Positions 46,126-59,465 of a DNA stretch of 64,000 nt are shown here, piece after piece; position 1 is the first letter of the stretch; each line of letters begins with the position of its first letter. Position numbers and translations under genes: made by a program. The notes under the pieces were generated by a model that had not been told where the DNA came from, made no database searches, and saw nothing but the letters and a program-made list of their open reading frames with translations. This stretch comes from Acorus gramineus (lineage: Eukaryota; Streptophyta; Magnoliopsida; Acorales; Acoraceae), in assembly GCA_030737835.1 (NCBI GenBank), contig JAUJYN010000047.1, positions 218,332-282,331 of the forward strand, read 5' to 3'.

Positions 46126-46756
46126 AGCTCCCAATCTCATGGGGTTCCACTCTCATTGTGTTGGTGCCTAAAGTTGGGAATCCTGGATGCTTGGAGGACT
46201 AATGACTGGATTAGTTGTAAATTGGAGCAAAAGTTCCGTTGTTTTTTCACCATCTGTTCCGGACAGATTTAAGAGGTGGATGACCTATATTATGAGGAAC
46301 ATATTCAGTCAGGATGGAGGTATTTGGGTTTAAGTCTGAATAAGTCTGAAGGAAGGTAGAGTTTCAAGATAGTCCCAAAGAGAGATCTTGGATAAGGTAG
46401 AGAGATGATTGGCTCCTTGGAAAGAGAAGTCTCTAACATCAGTTGGGCACATGGTGTTGATCTGATCACTAATTCAGGCTCAACCCCAACATTTGACGAA
46501 TGCATTAATGTTAAATGCAAGGAAGCAAAACAGATTGATGCTATAGCTCGTAAATGTTTATGGGGAGGTAGCCAAAAGAGTCATGCCATACACTATGTTA
46601 ATTGGGAAACAGTCACCCTGTGCCTTCGTCACTCGTCAGGTTGCTTTTATGAAGCTAGCGTTACAAGTGAAACAAGCTTTTAAATTGCTTATTTGCTAGG
46701 GAAATCTCACCAGCTTCTGAAGGACATTCTCTGTTTCAAGTACAGGTGGTCGGGCT

Positions 46757-47133
46757 TGTTGAAATTTTAAGCTGGACTCTTGGAATTCCTCTCTCATTTA
46801 CTTGTCTTGGGAACTCTTTTAGCATTTAAGATACATGTGGTTTTCTATGCAAACTCCTTGTATTCTTCCCTTACTTATTTTTTATGAAAAATGTAATAGC
46901 TTTTTAGTTTTTTCATGGTATGAATTTACAGAGTATGTAAATTCGGATTGGGTATGTATGCTATATATAGCAACCATGTATTCCCTCATTTTGTTATAGT
47001 ATTAATGAAATTTGAAGCCACTAAAAGTCTACTCATACTCTACCATGATTCTTGTGTGTTTTTTCACTCTAGAGAACAATCTTCTTCTCTAGTTTGCATC
47101 TTTTATATTTCAAGTGTTGATTTCTTTCCAACA
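46757..47133 (+). repeat. 5' LTR of the broken copia element
   Basis: The LTR is 377 bp, begins TGTTGAAATT and ends TTCCAACA. A TATA-like GCTATATATAGC lies near 46960-46972. Confidence 0.93.
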
Positions 47134-50100
47134 AATTGGTATCAGAGCCAAGTTCAAGGATGGCTTCCAACAATATGGTGCAACCACAAGTTCCTTGTTT
47201 TGTTGGTAAAAATTATAACAAATGGAGTATTCAAATGAAGGCACTCTTTGGCTCTCGAGATCTATGGGATATTGTTGAGAGCGGCTTTGATGAGCCGGAC
47301 GATGTGGAGGGCTTCACTCAACGACAACAAACTGAGTTGAAGGAAAACCGGAAGAAGAACAATAAGGCATTGTTCTATATTTATCAAGTTGTTGATAAAG
47401 CAATTTTCAAAAGGATATCTTCGGCGGAATCGGCAAAGAAAGCATGGGATACTCTCTATACGACATATAAAGGAGAAGACAAGGTAAAAATGGTGAGACT
47501 CCAAACTCTTAGAAGTGAATTTGATTCTTTAAAGATGAAAGAATCTGAGACTATTGAAGCTTTTTTCAATCGAGTCTTTCTATTGTTAATCAAATGCGAG
47601 TAAATGGTGAAAAACTTGAAGATCAAAGAGTTGTTGAAAAATATTGAGGAGCTTAACTCGCAAGTTTGAACATATTGTTGTTGCTATAGAAGAATTCAAA
47701 GACTTATCCACTTTGTTCATTGATAGTTTAATGGGATCACTTCAGTCCCATGAACTTCGTATAAAGCAATTTGATTCTCCTCCAATCGAGCAAGCTTTTC
47801 AGAGACAACTCTCTATTCGTGGTGGTGCTCGAGGACGAAGAGGAAGAGGAAGAGGATATGGAGGTGGTAGAAATCAAGAGATAAAAGAAGAGGAAGGTGA
47901 TTCATCTTATTCTATGCGAGGAAGAGGAAGAGGGAGAGGTCAAGGTCGAGGTCGTGGTCGCTCAATGCTATCATTGTCAGAAGTATGGTCGCACCATAAA
48001 GTTCTGCAGAAAGAAATTGGCAGAAGAAAACCAAAAGGCGCTAACTTTCATGCATGAGAAAAATGAAATTCTTGATGATGATATTCTCTTTCTTGCTTGT
48101 GATACCAAAAGAAGAAACTCATGATGAAGTATGGTATATTGATAGTGGTTGTAGTAACCACATGACTGGAAACAAAAAATTATTTGTGGACTTAAATGAA
48201 ATGGTCCAAACTGAAGTTAGGACAAGTGATGATAAAAGGCTTGCTATCAAGGGACATGGTGATATTCTTGTTAAAACTAACCATGGCAGCAAGCATGCCA
48301 CCAATGTTTTCTATGTTCCAGACCTCGAACACAATCTTTTGAGTGTTGGGCAACTTATTCTCAAAGGATATGATCTTCATTTCAAAGAAAAAATATGTGA
48401 AATCAAGGACAAGAAGAATACTCTCATAGCCAAGGTGAAAATGACTCAAAACAAGATGTTTCCATTTATATTTCAAAGTGGTGTTCTTCCTTGCTTCAAT
48501 ACTATTATTAAAGATTCATCATGGTTATGGCATCTTCGATATGAGCATTTGAACTTCAATTCTTTATTTCTCATGTGCAAAAAACATATGGTCAGAGGCA
48601 CGCCTAACATTCATCAGCAAGATAAAATTTGTGAAGGTTGTGTTCTTGGGAAACATCACAGAGACTCTTTTCCTGTTGGCAAATCTTGGTGAGCATCGAG
48701 TTGGTTCATTCTGATTTAAGTGGTCCTATGCGCACCACATCTATTGGAGGTAATCGTTATTTTTTACATTCATTGATGACTTCAGCCAGAAGACATGGGT
48801 CTAGCTATTTTCTAAAAGAAATATCTGAGGTGTTCAAATATTTCAAGCAATTTATGGCATTTGCTGAAAAGCAAAGTGGTCTCTCTATTAAAGTCTTGCG
48901 TACTGATCGTGGGGTTGAATATATGTCCAATTAGTTCGAGGAATTCTTGAAAGAGAAGGGCATCCGTCATCAATTGACTACTCGGTACACACCTCAACAA
49001 AACGACGTTGCGGAAAGGAAGAATCGCACAGTCATGGAGATGACAAGAAGTATGTTGAAATCTAAAGGTATGCGTAACATATTTTGGGCTGAATTAGTGG
49101 CATGTGCTATCTATCTTCTTTATCGTGCCTCCACCAAAAGTGTTCAAGATGTAACTCCTCAAGAAGCTTGGAGTGGGCAAAAACCATGTGTTGCTCACTT
49201 AAAATTTTTTGGCATCATATGTTATTCTCATGTTCCCGATGAACGAAGGAGCAAGCTTGAAAATAAATCTGAAAAATGTATCCTTGTTGGGTATAGTGAA
49301 GGCTCAAAGGCTTATAAGCTTTACAATCCAATCACCAAGAAAATTATTATAAGCAGAGATGTAAAATTCGATGAAGAAGAATCTTGGGATTGGGATGGTG
49401 TGAATGGAAATGAACATTCAAGCCTCATCATTGAGGAGAGTCACGAACCAAATGGTGGTGGTGGTGATGGTGATGGAGATACTCCACTCTCCTCTCCATA
49501 TTCGCATTTATCACCGTCTTCCTCGTCTTCAAGAAGTTCTAAATCTCCTCCTATGAAGACAAGAAGTCTTCAAGAAATTTATGAAGCAACAAGAAGAAAC
49601 CTTGATGAAGATTTGGTGAATTTTGCTTTATTTGCGGACGTTGATCCAATTACTTATGAAGAAGCATCTCAAGAAGAGAAGTAGAGAATTGCTATGAATC
49701 AAGAAATTGATTCCATTGAAAGAAATCATACATGGGAGTTGACTGAGCTCCCAAGTGGACACAAATCTATTTGTGTCAAGTGGGTACATACAACAAAATT
49801 CAACTCAAAAGGAGAGGTGGAGAAATGCAAAGCACGGCTGGTGTTAAAAGGTTACAAGCAAAGGTACGGTGTTGATTTTAATGAAGTTTTTGCTCCTATG
49901 GCTCGCCTTGAAACAATTTGCATGGTGTTAGCTTTGGCTGCTCAAAGAAAATGGAAGGTATATCAAATGGATGTTAAATCAGCTTTCTTGAATGTCTTTC
50001 TTGAAGAAGAAGTATATATTGATCAACCTCCGGGTTATGTGAAGAAGGATGAAGAAAACAAAGTGTGTCGATTGAAGAAGGCTTTATATGGGCTGAAGCA

Positions 50101-51182
50101 AGCGCCAAGGGCTTGGTATAGTCGCATTGATGGATATTTCTTGAACAATGGCTTCAAATGGTGTCCTTTCGAGCATACTCTCTACATCAAAGAAGGCACG
50201 CAAGGGGAGTTCTTAGTCATATGCTTATATGTTGATGATTTAATATTTACCTGCACTAGTCCAAGAATGTGTGAAAATTTCAAGAAAGATATGATGCATG
50301 AATTCAAGATGACTAACATGGGGCTTCTACATTTTTTTTTGGGCATTGAGGTAAATCAAGCTGAAGATGGAATATTTATATCTCAAAAAGGTATGCTGAA
50401 AACATATTGAAGAAGTTCAGAATGGAGGGTGCTACACCTCTTAATACTCCCATGGAAGTTGGGTTAAAACTTAACAAAAATGATGGTGGGAGAAAGGTTG
50501 ATGCAACACTCTATAGAATCCTTGTTGGTAGTCTTATGTACTTGACTGTTACAAGACATGATCTTATGTTTGCTGTCAGCATGGTAAGCAAGTTCATGGA
50601 ATCTCCTTCTAATACTCATTGGGACATAGGCAAAAGAATTTTGAGGTATGTTCGTGGCACTATCAATTATGGAATTCATTATAAAAGTGTCAAAGATTCA
50701 AGATTGATGGGCTTTTGTGATAGTGATTGGGGTGGAAACATAGATGAAAGTAAAAGCACTTCAGGCTTTGTTTTTCACATTGGCTCAGGTGAAATCTCGT
50801 GTGCATCGAAGAAGCAAGCTGTTGTGGCTGTCTCCACAACCGAAGTTGAATACATCTCATTGGCTCTTTCTAGTTGTCAAGCTCTTTGGCTAAGTGGATT
50901 CTCCATGTACTGAAGCATCCCCAATGTGAAAGCACTCTTCTGTTTTGTGACAATAGTTCAGCCATTGCACTCACCAAAAATCCAGTTTTTCATGGCAAAA
51001 GCAAGCATATTCGAATCAAGTATCATTTCATTAGAGACTTGATCAAAAATGGAGAAATCAATGTCAAGTTTTGCAAGACCCAAGACCAAGTGGCTGATAT
51101 ATTTACAAAAGCATTGAAGATTGAAACTTTTAATAAAATGAGAGAGAAATTAGGTGTTGTGGTAGTCTAGCTTAAGAGGGGC

Positions 51183-51558
51183 TGTTGAAATTATAAGCTG
51201 GACTCTTTGAATTCTTCTCTCATTTACTTGTCTTGGGAACTCTTTTAGCATTTAGGATACATTTGGTTTTCTATGCAAACTCCTTATATTCTTCCCTTAC
51301 TTATTTTCCTTGAAAAATGTAATAGATTTTTAGTTTTCTCATGATATGAATTTATAGAGTATGTAAATTCGGATTGGGTATGTATGATATATATAGCAAT
51401 CATGTATTCCCTCATTTTGATATAGTATGAATAAAATTTGAAGCCACTAAAAGTCTACTCATACTCTAGCACAATTCTTGTGTGTTTTTCACTCTAGAGA
51501 ACAATCTTCTTCTCTAGTTTGCATCTTTTATATTTCAAGTGTTGATTTCTTTGCAACA
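51183..51558 (+). repeat. 3' LTR of the broken copia element
   Basis: The LTR is 376 bp, begins TGTTGAAATT and ends TTGCAACA. It pairs with 46757-47133. Confidence 0.93.
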
Positions 51559-51842
51559 GGGCTTACCATGGGACATGCATTCTCGCACAGGACAGTCTGC
51601 TGTCTAGGGGAATTTGTGTGCAGGAATGAGGTATGCAAGGCTTCATATTAGAAGAGGCCCAAACAAGAGCTGTAGGATACTTGCTACTCAATAAAGCAGG
51701 TAATATGGTGTTGGGAGCAGGATATGAGGCGTGGCCTTGGCTCTCCCCTTTGTTTGTTGAATTTGAAGCAATTGTTATCGGGTTATCTAGTGGGGCTGCT
51801 ACGAGTTCACAATATGTAAGTACTCCCAAGCAGCAGTTCGAG

Positions 51843-51915
51843 GTTTTTTTTTTTTTTTTTTTGAAGAAAAGGTAGATCTTGCTACCATCACTTGTATTAA
51901 AAATGGGTTACAAGT
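51843..51915 (-). mobile_element. 73-bp retroposed fragment, 11-bp target duplication
   Basis: The direct repeats AGCAGTTCGAG (51832-51842 and 51916-51926) flank a poly-T run followed by about 50 bases ending GGGTTACAAGT. In minus orientation it is the very 3' end of a LINE or SINE with its poly-A tail. It lies within the RNase H part of the LINE remnant. Confidence 0.75.
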
Positions 51916-52270
51916 AGCAGTTCGAGTGTTAAATGGCACTAGAATATGTCCATCTTTGTTACAGAAATATTGAGATTCCATGGAGTCCCTTCGTAGAGAT
52001 GGAGTTGAGGTCAGGGCTTGAAATGTTCATCTTCAACTGCTGGTTCCGGTGGAGACACTACTAGCTCAGGCTGCAAAGGTCAAGCGTGAAAATCGTCATT
52101 CCGAGAAGCTTAAAGATGTTGTAGTGATCTGGCGGTTGTTAAATGGAAAATTGAATACTATTGTACAATGTATAGTTTTGTGGGAGGGTGGGTCAATAAT
52201 GTTTGATGACTCCCTTGATCTGTGTAGTTTTTCTGCTTAATATATGAAGGAATGCCCTACTACTGCATCA

Positions 52271-52658
52271 AAAAAATAGAACCTTAATATATGGGTAAGG
52301 TTAAATGGCTCACTGTTGATTTGTAAAGAACAAGATATTAATTAGGTTATTATGTTTAATTATTTACATTATGAAAAATATTATGTTAAGGTTATTTTGT
52401 TATTTTTACTTCTTAATTAAGAAATTAACTATAATTAAAGTTTATTTTAGTTAAAAAAGATAAAAGAATGGCATATTTTTTCATTAAAAAAATTATAATG
52501 ATATAAAAATAAATATTTTATTTGTAGTGGTATAAAAATAAATAACTTATTTTTTTATGATATACATGCAAAAAAACCCTAAAAAAATTTATAAGGTTTT
52601 CTTTTGTACTTGCTCGGTAGCCAAGGAGTAGGGGAGGATGCACGGGTCTTGACACTTC
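52271..52658. other. Very AT-rich stretch, no supported gene
   Basis: It is AT-rich sequence between the LINE end and a solo LTR. No domain or repeat family is recognised. Confidence 0.4.
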
Positions 52659-52663
52659 GTTTT

Positions 52664-55600
52664 TGTCACGCCCCAGGGCGGCCAACCCAGGGACGCGGCA
52701 AGTGTATATATAATATCAGATCTACACAGGAGGTCAATAATATATATCATACACAGACAACTAGAATGACACACATGCAACAAAAGGGGCTGACATGATA
52801 TATACACCAAATGCGGAAGCAAAAGACTGAATCTGTGAATAAACATTCTACAGACTCGATACTCAATCATCTGTCCTGTGAGAGCCAATATACACAAATA
52901 CAACTGAACATATACAAACACGTGCCAAGCACGGAAATCAAATACATACAGTCAAGAAGGGATGCTGATAACCTCTGGCACTCGCGGAACGTGGCGCTGC
53001 TCCGCTACTGAAGAAATCCCTCGGAAAGCTCCAACTGCTGCTCCGGCTCTAGCTCAGGCTCAGTGACCACTGGGGGAAAAACATGTGCGAGGGGTGAGCC
53101 ACACGCTCAGTGAACAGCACAACCCATGCATCACAGACAATATTTTACCACAATTCCATTATTTATCCAGTCTCCAAGACATAACAACATAATCCAGTGG
53201 TTCGTACTTCGCCGAACCACCACACCCTCACCCTCACCCATCAATGGGTGACATAGGCTATTGGGACTGATAATCATCTATTCACAAATCCAGTAGGTCG
53301 CTCATCGCCAACCCACTACACCCTCACCCTCACCCTCAAAGGGTGACATAGGATTTTGGGACTGACTAGGCTGTTGGTCACCCTTGGTCCACCGATAGTC
53401 TCTCCCTCCACTCCGTAGGCCGCTTGGTCTCCACCCACAACTTCAGCACAGTCCGAAACCAAATCAGGAGGTGCCTACTGATGTGGGTCCTCCGAAGGAC
53501 GGCCTTTCTAACGCTGGGGGTAGCCTCTACCGGATCCAACGCAGGGAACAGAACAGCCTATCCATACGCATATGATCCACTCGGATCCGCCGACAATACA
53601 TCTCTACCACTCAAATGTCATGAACTCTTCAGAGTTCCTCCAGGGCGCATATCCAAGATGCGGGGAATAAGTACAATCAAAAGCAATGTTGGAATATCAT
53701 TGGGGGAAAGAAACTCGGGAGGGCGGCGTGAGTTTCCGATACAGGATACCCCGACAACCAAACAAGGAACACGGAGTACCCTAACACGGGTCTCACCGCT
53801 GTCCTCGCAAGGCCCCTCCCCTATAATATTCACTACACATGCTAATAATCATACCAAACATACAACATTACTTATAATATTATTGGGACTAGAAACCTTG
53901 GGAGAGCAGCATGAGGTCCCGATACAGGACATCCCGACAACCAAACAAGGAACACGGAGTACCCTAACACGGGTCTCACCGCTGTCCTCGCAAGGCTCCT
54001 CCCGATAATATTACCTAAGGCATTCGATTTAACATACACTAGCATTTAATTGAATAAATAAACTAGTAGGACGCATACACAGGTCAAGGTTTCCTAACAT
54101 GAAACAGGAGGCATGGTGCATGGCTCTTACACCTATCCTATGGGTGCAAGTCCCTAACATAAAAGCCTAGGGTAGCATGCATTCTACATTTTTCATCATG
54201 CTCACATGCAATACATATTATTTCAGGTTAATATAATCCACGGTGCCCCAGGAGAGGTCGGTATACGCCCAAGTGCGTATAACACCTCTCTACTGGGTTG
54301 GATTGTCCCACTCACCAGTATCTGGGTCGTCGCGCGACCGCCCGTCGAGATCTGCAAGACAGGGTATTACTTGGTAAGTATAAATCCACAAATATTATTA
54401 AATACTCAAATAAATACCCCAAAACCCACAACAAACACCCAACACTCGGGCAAACGTGCATACGACCCGCACGCACGCTAGCCCGAGCACTCCGGCAACT
54501 ACCCGCACGGCCGGCAACCACCCGCACGGCCACCCGACCGCCCGGGTGCACCGCCGCGCCTCCGCCCGCGCACCCCGCGCGCCCCCGCGCGCACTGCACG
54601 CACGCCCCAGCACGCGCGCGCACTGGTCCCCAGCACCGCGCGCACTGGCCCCCAGCACAGCGCCCAGGCGCATGCCCAGGCGCCCTGCCCAGCACCAGGC
54701 ACAGTGCCCAGGCGCCCTGCCGCGCGCGCGCACGCTCGCGCGCACGCCCGCGCGCACCCGCGCGCACTCCCGCGCACACCCCCGCTCGCGCCAGCACCCG
54801 CGCGCACGCCCGCGACCACTCCGCGCGCACCCGCGCGCGACTGCGCGCCGATTGCGCCCGCCAGCGCCCAGCTCCACCCGCGCGCACGCCCGCGCGCACG
54901 TCGCGCGCACGCGCGCGCGCTCCCCTGCCAGCTGCTGCGCCTGCTGCCTGTGCTGCTGCCTGTGCTGCTGCCACCAGCCACCTCAACCACCACTCCTCCG
55001 GCCACCAATGGCCTCCGACCACCACCACAGCCCTCCGACGACCACCCACCGCCGCCAACCACCTCCCAACCCCAAATCCCACCTCCTAACATACATCTAT
55101 GCAAGAAAAAGAGGGAGAAAGAGGCTTACCAAGGGAGGAAGCGAAGTCCGGACGCTTTCCGCGCGCCGAAACCTTTCTCAAAGGCTTTCTTTCTCCCCGA
55201 TCTACCACGGCCCTCGAAATGGCCCGAATCAGAGGACAAAGAGAGGGGGACGGAGTGGCTAGAGTCGTCGGAATCGGGTTTTGAAAACACCGGAGTGTAG
55301 ATCGGGACCTGATCTACACTTCTCGTGCTTTGGGTTTTTGATTTTGAGGGTTGTAGGGGGCTCAAACGGAAGAAAAACGGAGAAGAGGAGAGAGAGAGCT
55401 CAAGGTCGGGGATGATGAACAGTAAATCGGGTTTTAGATCCCACTTATTTATAGTGCGCGACTTAAAAACCCGGATACGCCCCGGAACTACGAAATTTTT
55501 GTAAACGATACCGGAATTCGATGAAATTTTCGTGAGAGGTCTAAAATGGCACCAGGACACCAAATATGCAGTTAGATTTTCAATCGGAGTCCTCTAGCTC

Positions 55601-55718
55601 AGGACGATAGCTAACAGTCCAAAAATTAGCGGTTCCGATCGAAAACCCTAAAAAAATTTTAAAACTGCCAGGACGCTCTAACGGTTACCAGCAAGCTAAA
55701 AGTGACACATATATAACA
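52664..55718 (-). mobile_element. Solo LTR, long gypsy family (copy D), TSD GTTTT
   Basis: The solo LTR is 3055 bp, minus strand, with the perfect 5-bp duplication GTTTT at 52659-52663 and 55719-55723. It is very similar to copy A (2245-5737), including a stretch of about 190 bases (52811-53000) that is almost identical to 2397-2590, and the same doubled block (53710-53815 and 53890-54000). The GC-rich block is 54450-54960, bounded by an acceptor-like CTTGCAG (near 54360) and a donor-like GGTAAGCC (near 55125), both on the minus strand. The TATA-like sequence near 55448 differs slightly from the other copies. Confidence 0.92.
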
Positions 55719-55737
55719 GTTTTAGTCAATGGAAGAC

Positions 55738-55971
55738 TTATGGAAGGTGGGAAAGGCTCTCAATTGAGCTAGGGACAGGAGCAAGGCGGGCATTGAACAC
55801 CCAAGCGATCGTCCCAACCAGTTCATAGGCCATATGGTGGACGAAAATGAAGCCACCTTCCGAGGAACACGAGTCTATTGCAAGAACATGTGGGAGATGT
55901 TCTGGTCTTGCATGCGAGATTGAGTGATTTGGATTGCAGAGGCACAAGGGATCAACATCCACGACGGTCAT
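55738..55971 (-). pseudogene. Possible LINE RNase H tail fragment
   Basis: A 77-codon frame ends with FIFVHHMAYELVGTIAW, which loosely resembles the end of LINE RNase H domains (pattern FVRR..N..AHELA..A). No other LINE part is clear around it. It is weak evidence and could be something else. It sits directly beside solo LTR copy D. Confidence 0.3.
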
Positions 55972-57326
55972 CTATGCATTGGAGTCGCATAGGGCATGGA
56001 TTGTGATTTCCCTGGTTCGATGATTTCTAACCGGGTGATCATTGTTGTTTCTTTTCTTTCTTTTTTTTATCTCTCCCTTTATGTTTCTCTTACTTCCTTC
56101 CCGCTCTTGGATTTATTAAATTGAATTTAGTAATGAAATCGGATAGCAAAATCTACATTTTCTTTAAAATAAAAAAGGTCTTATAAGGTTCCATGAACCT
56201 ATGTAAAAGAGTTTACTACCCTTAAAATGTTTCCAATTATGAGACCTCTTCAAATGGTTTACCCCCTATTTAGGGTGTGACACAAAGTTATTCACCCCTG
56301 ATAGTTATATCGGATATATAATAAATCCACACACAATAAGCAAATTTCATTTGGCTGCATTTTCTATTATTCTTATTGAGAAATGTAAAATACTTTTTTT
56401 TGTTGTGTGGTTCATCTTGGATAAAATGATGATAAGTGATGGGCTAGAGATGAATAAAGATTTATGACTTTTTAAATGACGATTATACCCCTGCATAAAT
56501 TATTTGATTTTGGAAAAATAAGTGGATGTGTGTGTGATATGATAGATGTGACAATTTTTGGAATGTATGTGAGAGTATTAGGTGAGATAAATTTTTTAAA
56601 ATAACACATAAAGATATTTTTATCCATTGACATAAATAAATCCTAATAAACACTTCCAGCACCATTTTAAAATAGTTATTGGATATTATAATTTATTTAA
56701 GTATAGCTATCAAGATTTATTATTATAAAATAAACAATTTTTTTTTTATTCTCCGGTATTTTTTTCTGCTTCACCCTGAGGGGGGGGGGGGGGGGAGATA
56801 ATTACATTCATCATATGGAATAGAAATTATCAGAAGTCGTTATGGATATCTAACAATTGAATAACTCTTCTCCCATGGAAATAAAACAGCTACCTAATCT
56901 CTCTCTTGTCCCATCCAAACAAAACGGCCCAGCATAACTCAAATCGATTGTCTCTGCAGGCGACTGGGAAAATGTGGAAGCAGATTCTCAATGATTCTCT
57001 TGTCCTAAGTAAATAACTCTTCCAGCCAAGACATTGTCGTTGGGCATTGTGTTATCTATTTTCTTTTTTATTTTCTCCGTTCATTCACCTCATTTAAAAT
57101 TGTAATTTAAAATCTAACTGGATTCGAAAAATTTGAACTTTTAAATATATATAATACACATGTTTTTATGAAAAATAAAAAAAAGTACATATTTGAGTTG
57201 ATTATATTATTTTACGTTTTTCTAACTGATAATGTATAAGCAGATAAGAAAAGAATATAGCACCTCTAACTAAAGCAGATGTTGTATACTAAATCTGACT
57301 TGAATCAAATATAGCACCTCTGACTC
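55972..57326. other. AT-rich stretch, no supported gene
   Basis: No domain is recognised on either strand. A run of 16 G lies at 56780-56795. The stretch ends at the left terminus of the outer hAT element. Confidence 0.4.
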
Positions 57327-59465
57327 TAGGGTTGGCCATATAGCTCGTTAGCCCAGACCTGTCCCAAGTCCAGCCCTGATATTTTCAGGCTTAAGCACAG
57401 TCCAGCCCGGGCCCGGTCCTCCCTTAGGCCATGCCTGGGTTTTGAAAAAAAAAATCAATCCTAGCCCCGGCCAAGGACCCAATAGCTCTTTTTTTAATTT
57501 GAAATATAGAGCCGTTTTGGGGCATTCCCAAAATGAAAATATTCATCAACGACTCTATTTGAATTTGAGTTTTAAATTTCATAATAACATTATAAATACC
57601 CCTATACCCTTTCAATCACTCATCTCATCTCTCAAACTCTCTCAAACTTAGAAAGCAAAAAAAAAAAAAGAAGCTGAAGTTGCTCTAAGAAGTTGAAGCA
57701 GAAGTTGCTCATAATTCTTTGAAGTTTTTGTATTCTCTGCTGCATCATTTGATCATTCTCTCTCAAATTCTCTTCTTTTTTCTTAGATTATTTACTTTAA
57801 CTTTTTTTAAAAAATTTAGAATGACTCACAGTTCCACAAATAATGTTTCCAGACATGAAGCTGAAAATCCATTAGTGGGATCCCCTGCTATGAATGAAAT
57901 AGGTAGATCCAATACCAAATCAAAACGAAAAGGATCAATAGCTTGGGAAACTTTTGGCAAAGTAAGTGTCCAAGATCCTACAAGACCAGCAAGATGTTTA
58001 AAAATCATTGGTCATTGTTGTTCTTATGGTAAGGAACTTACCGCTTATTCTAGTCATGGCACTAGCCACTTAATTAGATATAATAATGAATGTAATTGTA
58101 AAATTGTTGGATCTGGTAGACAATCATTGTTAAGTAAGGCTTCTACTAGACAATTGTCTGATTGTAGTTCTAATCAAGTTATTGCTAGAAGTGAGATTGT
58201 TAAATATATAATTAAGACTCAACAACTATTTTCTTTGGTTGATAGTCCTGCTTTTAAATAGTGGATTCATAAAGCTTTTTGGTCCTTAATTTCAAACTTT
58301 TTCACGTAACATGGTCAAGAGAGATATTTGAAAATTATATGTTGAAGAGAAGGTAGATTTACATGTAAATCTTAGTAAAATTTCAGAAAGAACTTGTTTA
58401 AATTTAGATTTGTGGACTACTAACCAAGGTTTATATATTGCATTAATAGCTCATTTTATTGATTCAAATTGGTTGTTGCATAAAAGAATTATTTGCTTCT
58501 CTTTGCTTGAACTCCCCCTAACAGGAAAAGCTATGAGAACAAGTATCATCGATCAACTTCGAAGTTAGGGTATTTATGGAAAAAAATTTATAATTACCTT
58601 AGATAATGCTTCTTCTAATGATAATTTAGCTAGATATCTAGAAAGATGCTTCCATGCATGTGCAATAAGCAAATTATTACATGTTCGTTGTTGTTGTCAT
58701 ACACTGAACCTTATTGTGCATGATAATTTAGAAACAATTAAACCATTTATTGAGCATATAAAACAACGTTTCATTTATAGTTTGTTTCTACATATTTGGC
58801 AAGGCATGTAAATCTACAGGCTTAAGAAGTAGAAAAATATCGGTAGATGTTAAACAATGGTGGAATTTTACTTATTTGATGATTGATGCTACTCTTCCAT
58901 ATAAAATTAGAATTAGTACATATTTATTATAGAAAAATTATGAGCATGAAATTTGTTCTAAAGATTGGACTTGCTTAGAGATGATTAGAGATGTTTTCAA
59001 AGTTTTATATGATGCTACTTTTGTTTTTTCTATAGTTTATTATGTTACTTTGTCTCAGGTAATATGTCATTTATTTAATATTTGTGATGTTTTTGAACAA
59101 TATAGAAATGAAATTCTTTTTGCTCCAATTTGTGATGCAATGAAACAGGGTGAACCACTTCCCAACCGGTGGTATATTCAAAAGGCTCGCCCTCCGCTAC
59201 ATGATATGAATTCACAGGTATGGCCCCATCATGGTCGAATCTTGGTTCTTATGATGGAAGTACATACATGCACACTCATGAGGCTGGGATTGGTTTTGTC
59301 CTCGTGCATGAGGTATCCAGCCAAGTACTTGGTGCAAGGTACCGATACTGGCCTTGGGCATCCCCAACTAGAGCTGAAGTTGAAGCTATCAAGGAAGCAT
59401 TGGTTTTTGCACGCCGATGCAACCTACACACTCTATGTTTATGCTCGGATTCCTCATCCCTTATT

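Larger units (their letters stand above)
46757..51558 (+). mobile_element. Ty1/copia element with both LTRs, TSD GGGCT, broken
   Basis: A full-length 4.8-kb copia element has LTRs 46757-47133 and 51183-51558, the perfect 5-bp duplication GGGCT (46752-46756 and 51559-51563), a primer site TTGGTATCAGAGCC at 47136-47149 and a purine tract before the 3' LTR. The parts, in order, are gag (about 47160-48050, with a CCHC-like knuckle region), pre-integrase and integrase (48100-49300), reverse transcriptase (49690-50400, YVDDL box) and RNase H (50400-51170). It is broken, with roughly half a dozen or more breaks. The LTRs differ by about 6% by eye, which suggests an insertion a few million years old. 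Confidence 0.93.
46130..52270 (+). mobile_element. L1-type LINE remnant split by a copia element
   Basis: Left part: 46140-46200 encodes STLIVLVPKVGNP of reverse transcriptase. Positions 46390-46600 encode the later segment (LAPWKEKSLTS, then IDAIARKCLWGG and VNWETV). Right part: after the copia element, 51633-51830 encodes an RNase H-like stretch (AVGYLLLNKAGNMVLGAGYE, LFVEFEAIVIGL), and an end with GCATCAAAAAAATAG lies near 52260-52270. Several frame changes and stops show decay. The copia element 46757-51558 and a 73-bp retroposed piece 51843-51915 are later insertions. Confidence 0.75.

Noticed and set aside
46405-46683. 92-codon plus-strand frame as a host gene
   Set aside because: Its second half (IDAIARKCLWGG, VNWETV) is the conserved C-terminal part of LINE reverse transcriptase; the neighbouring frames carry the rest.
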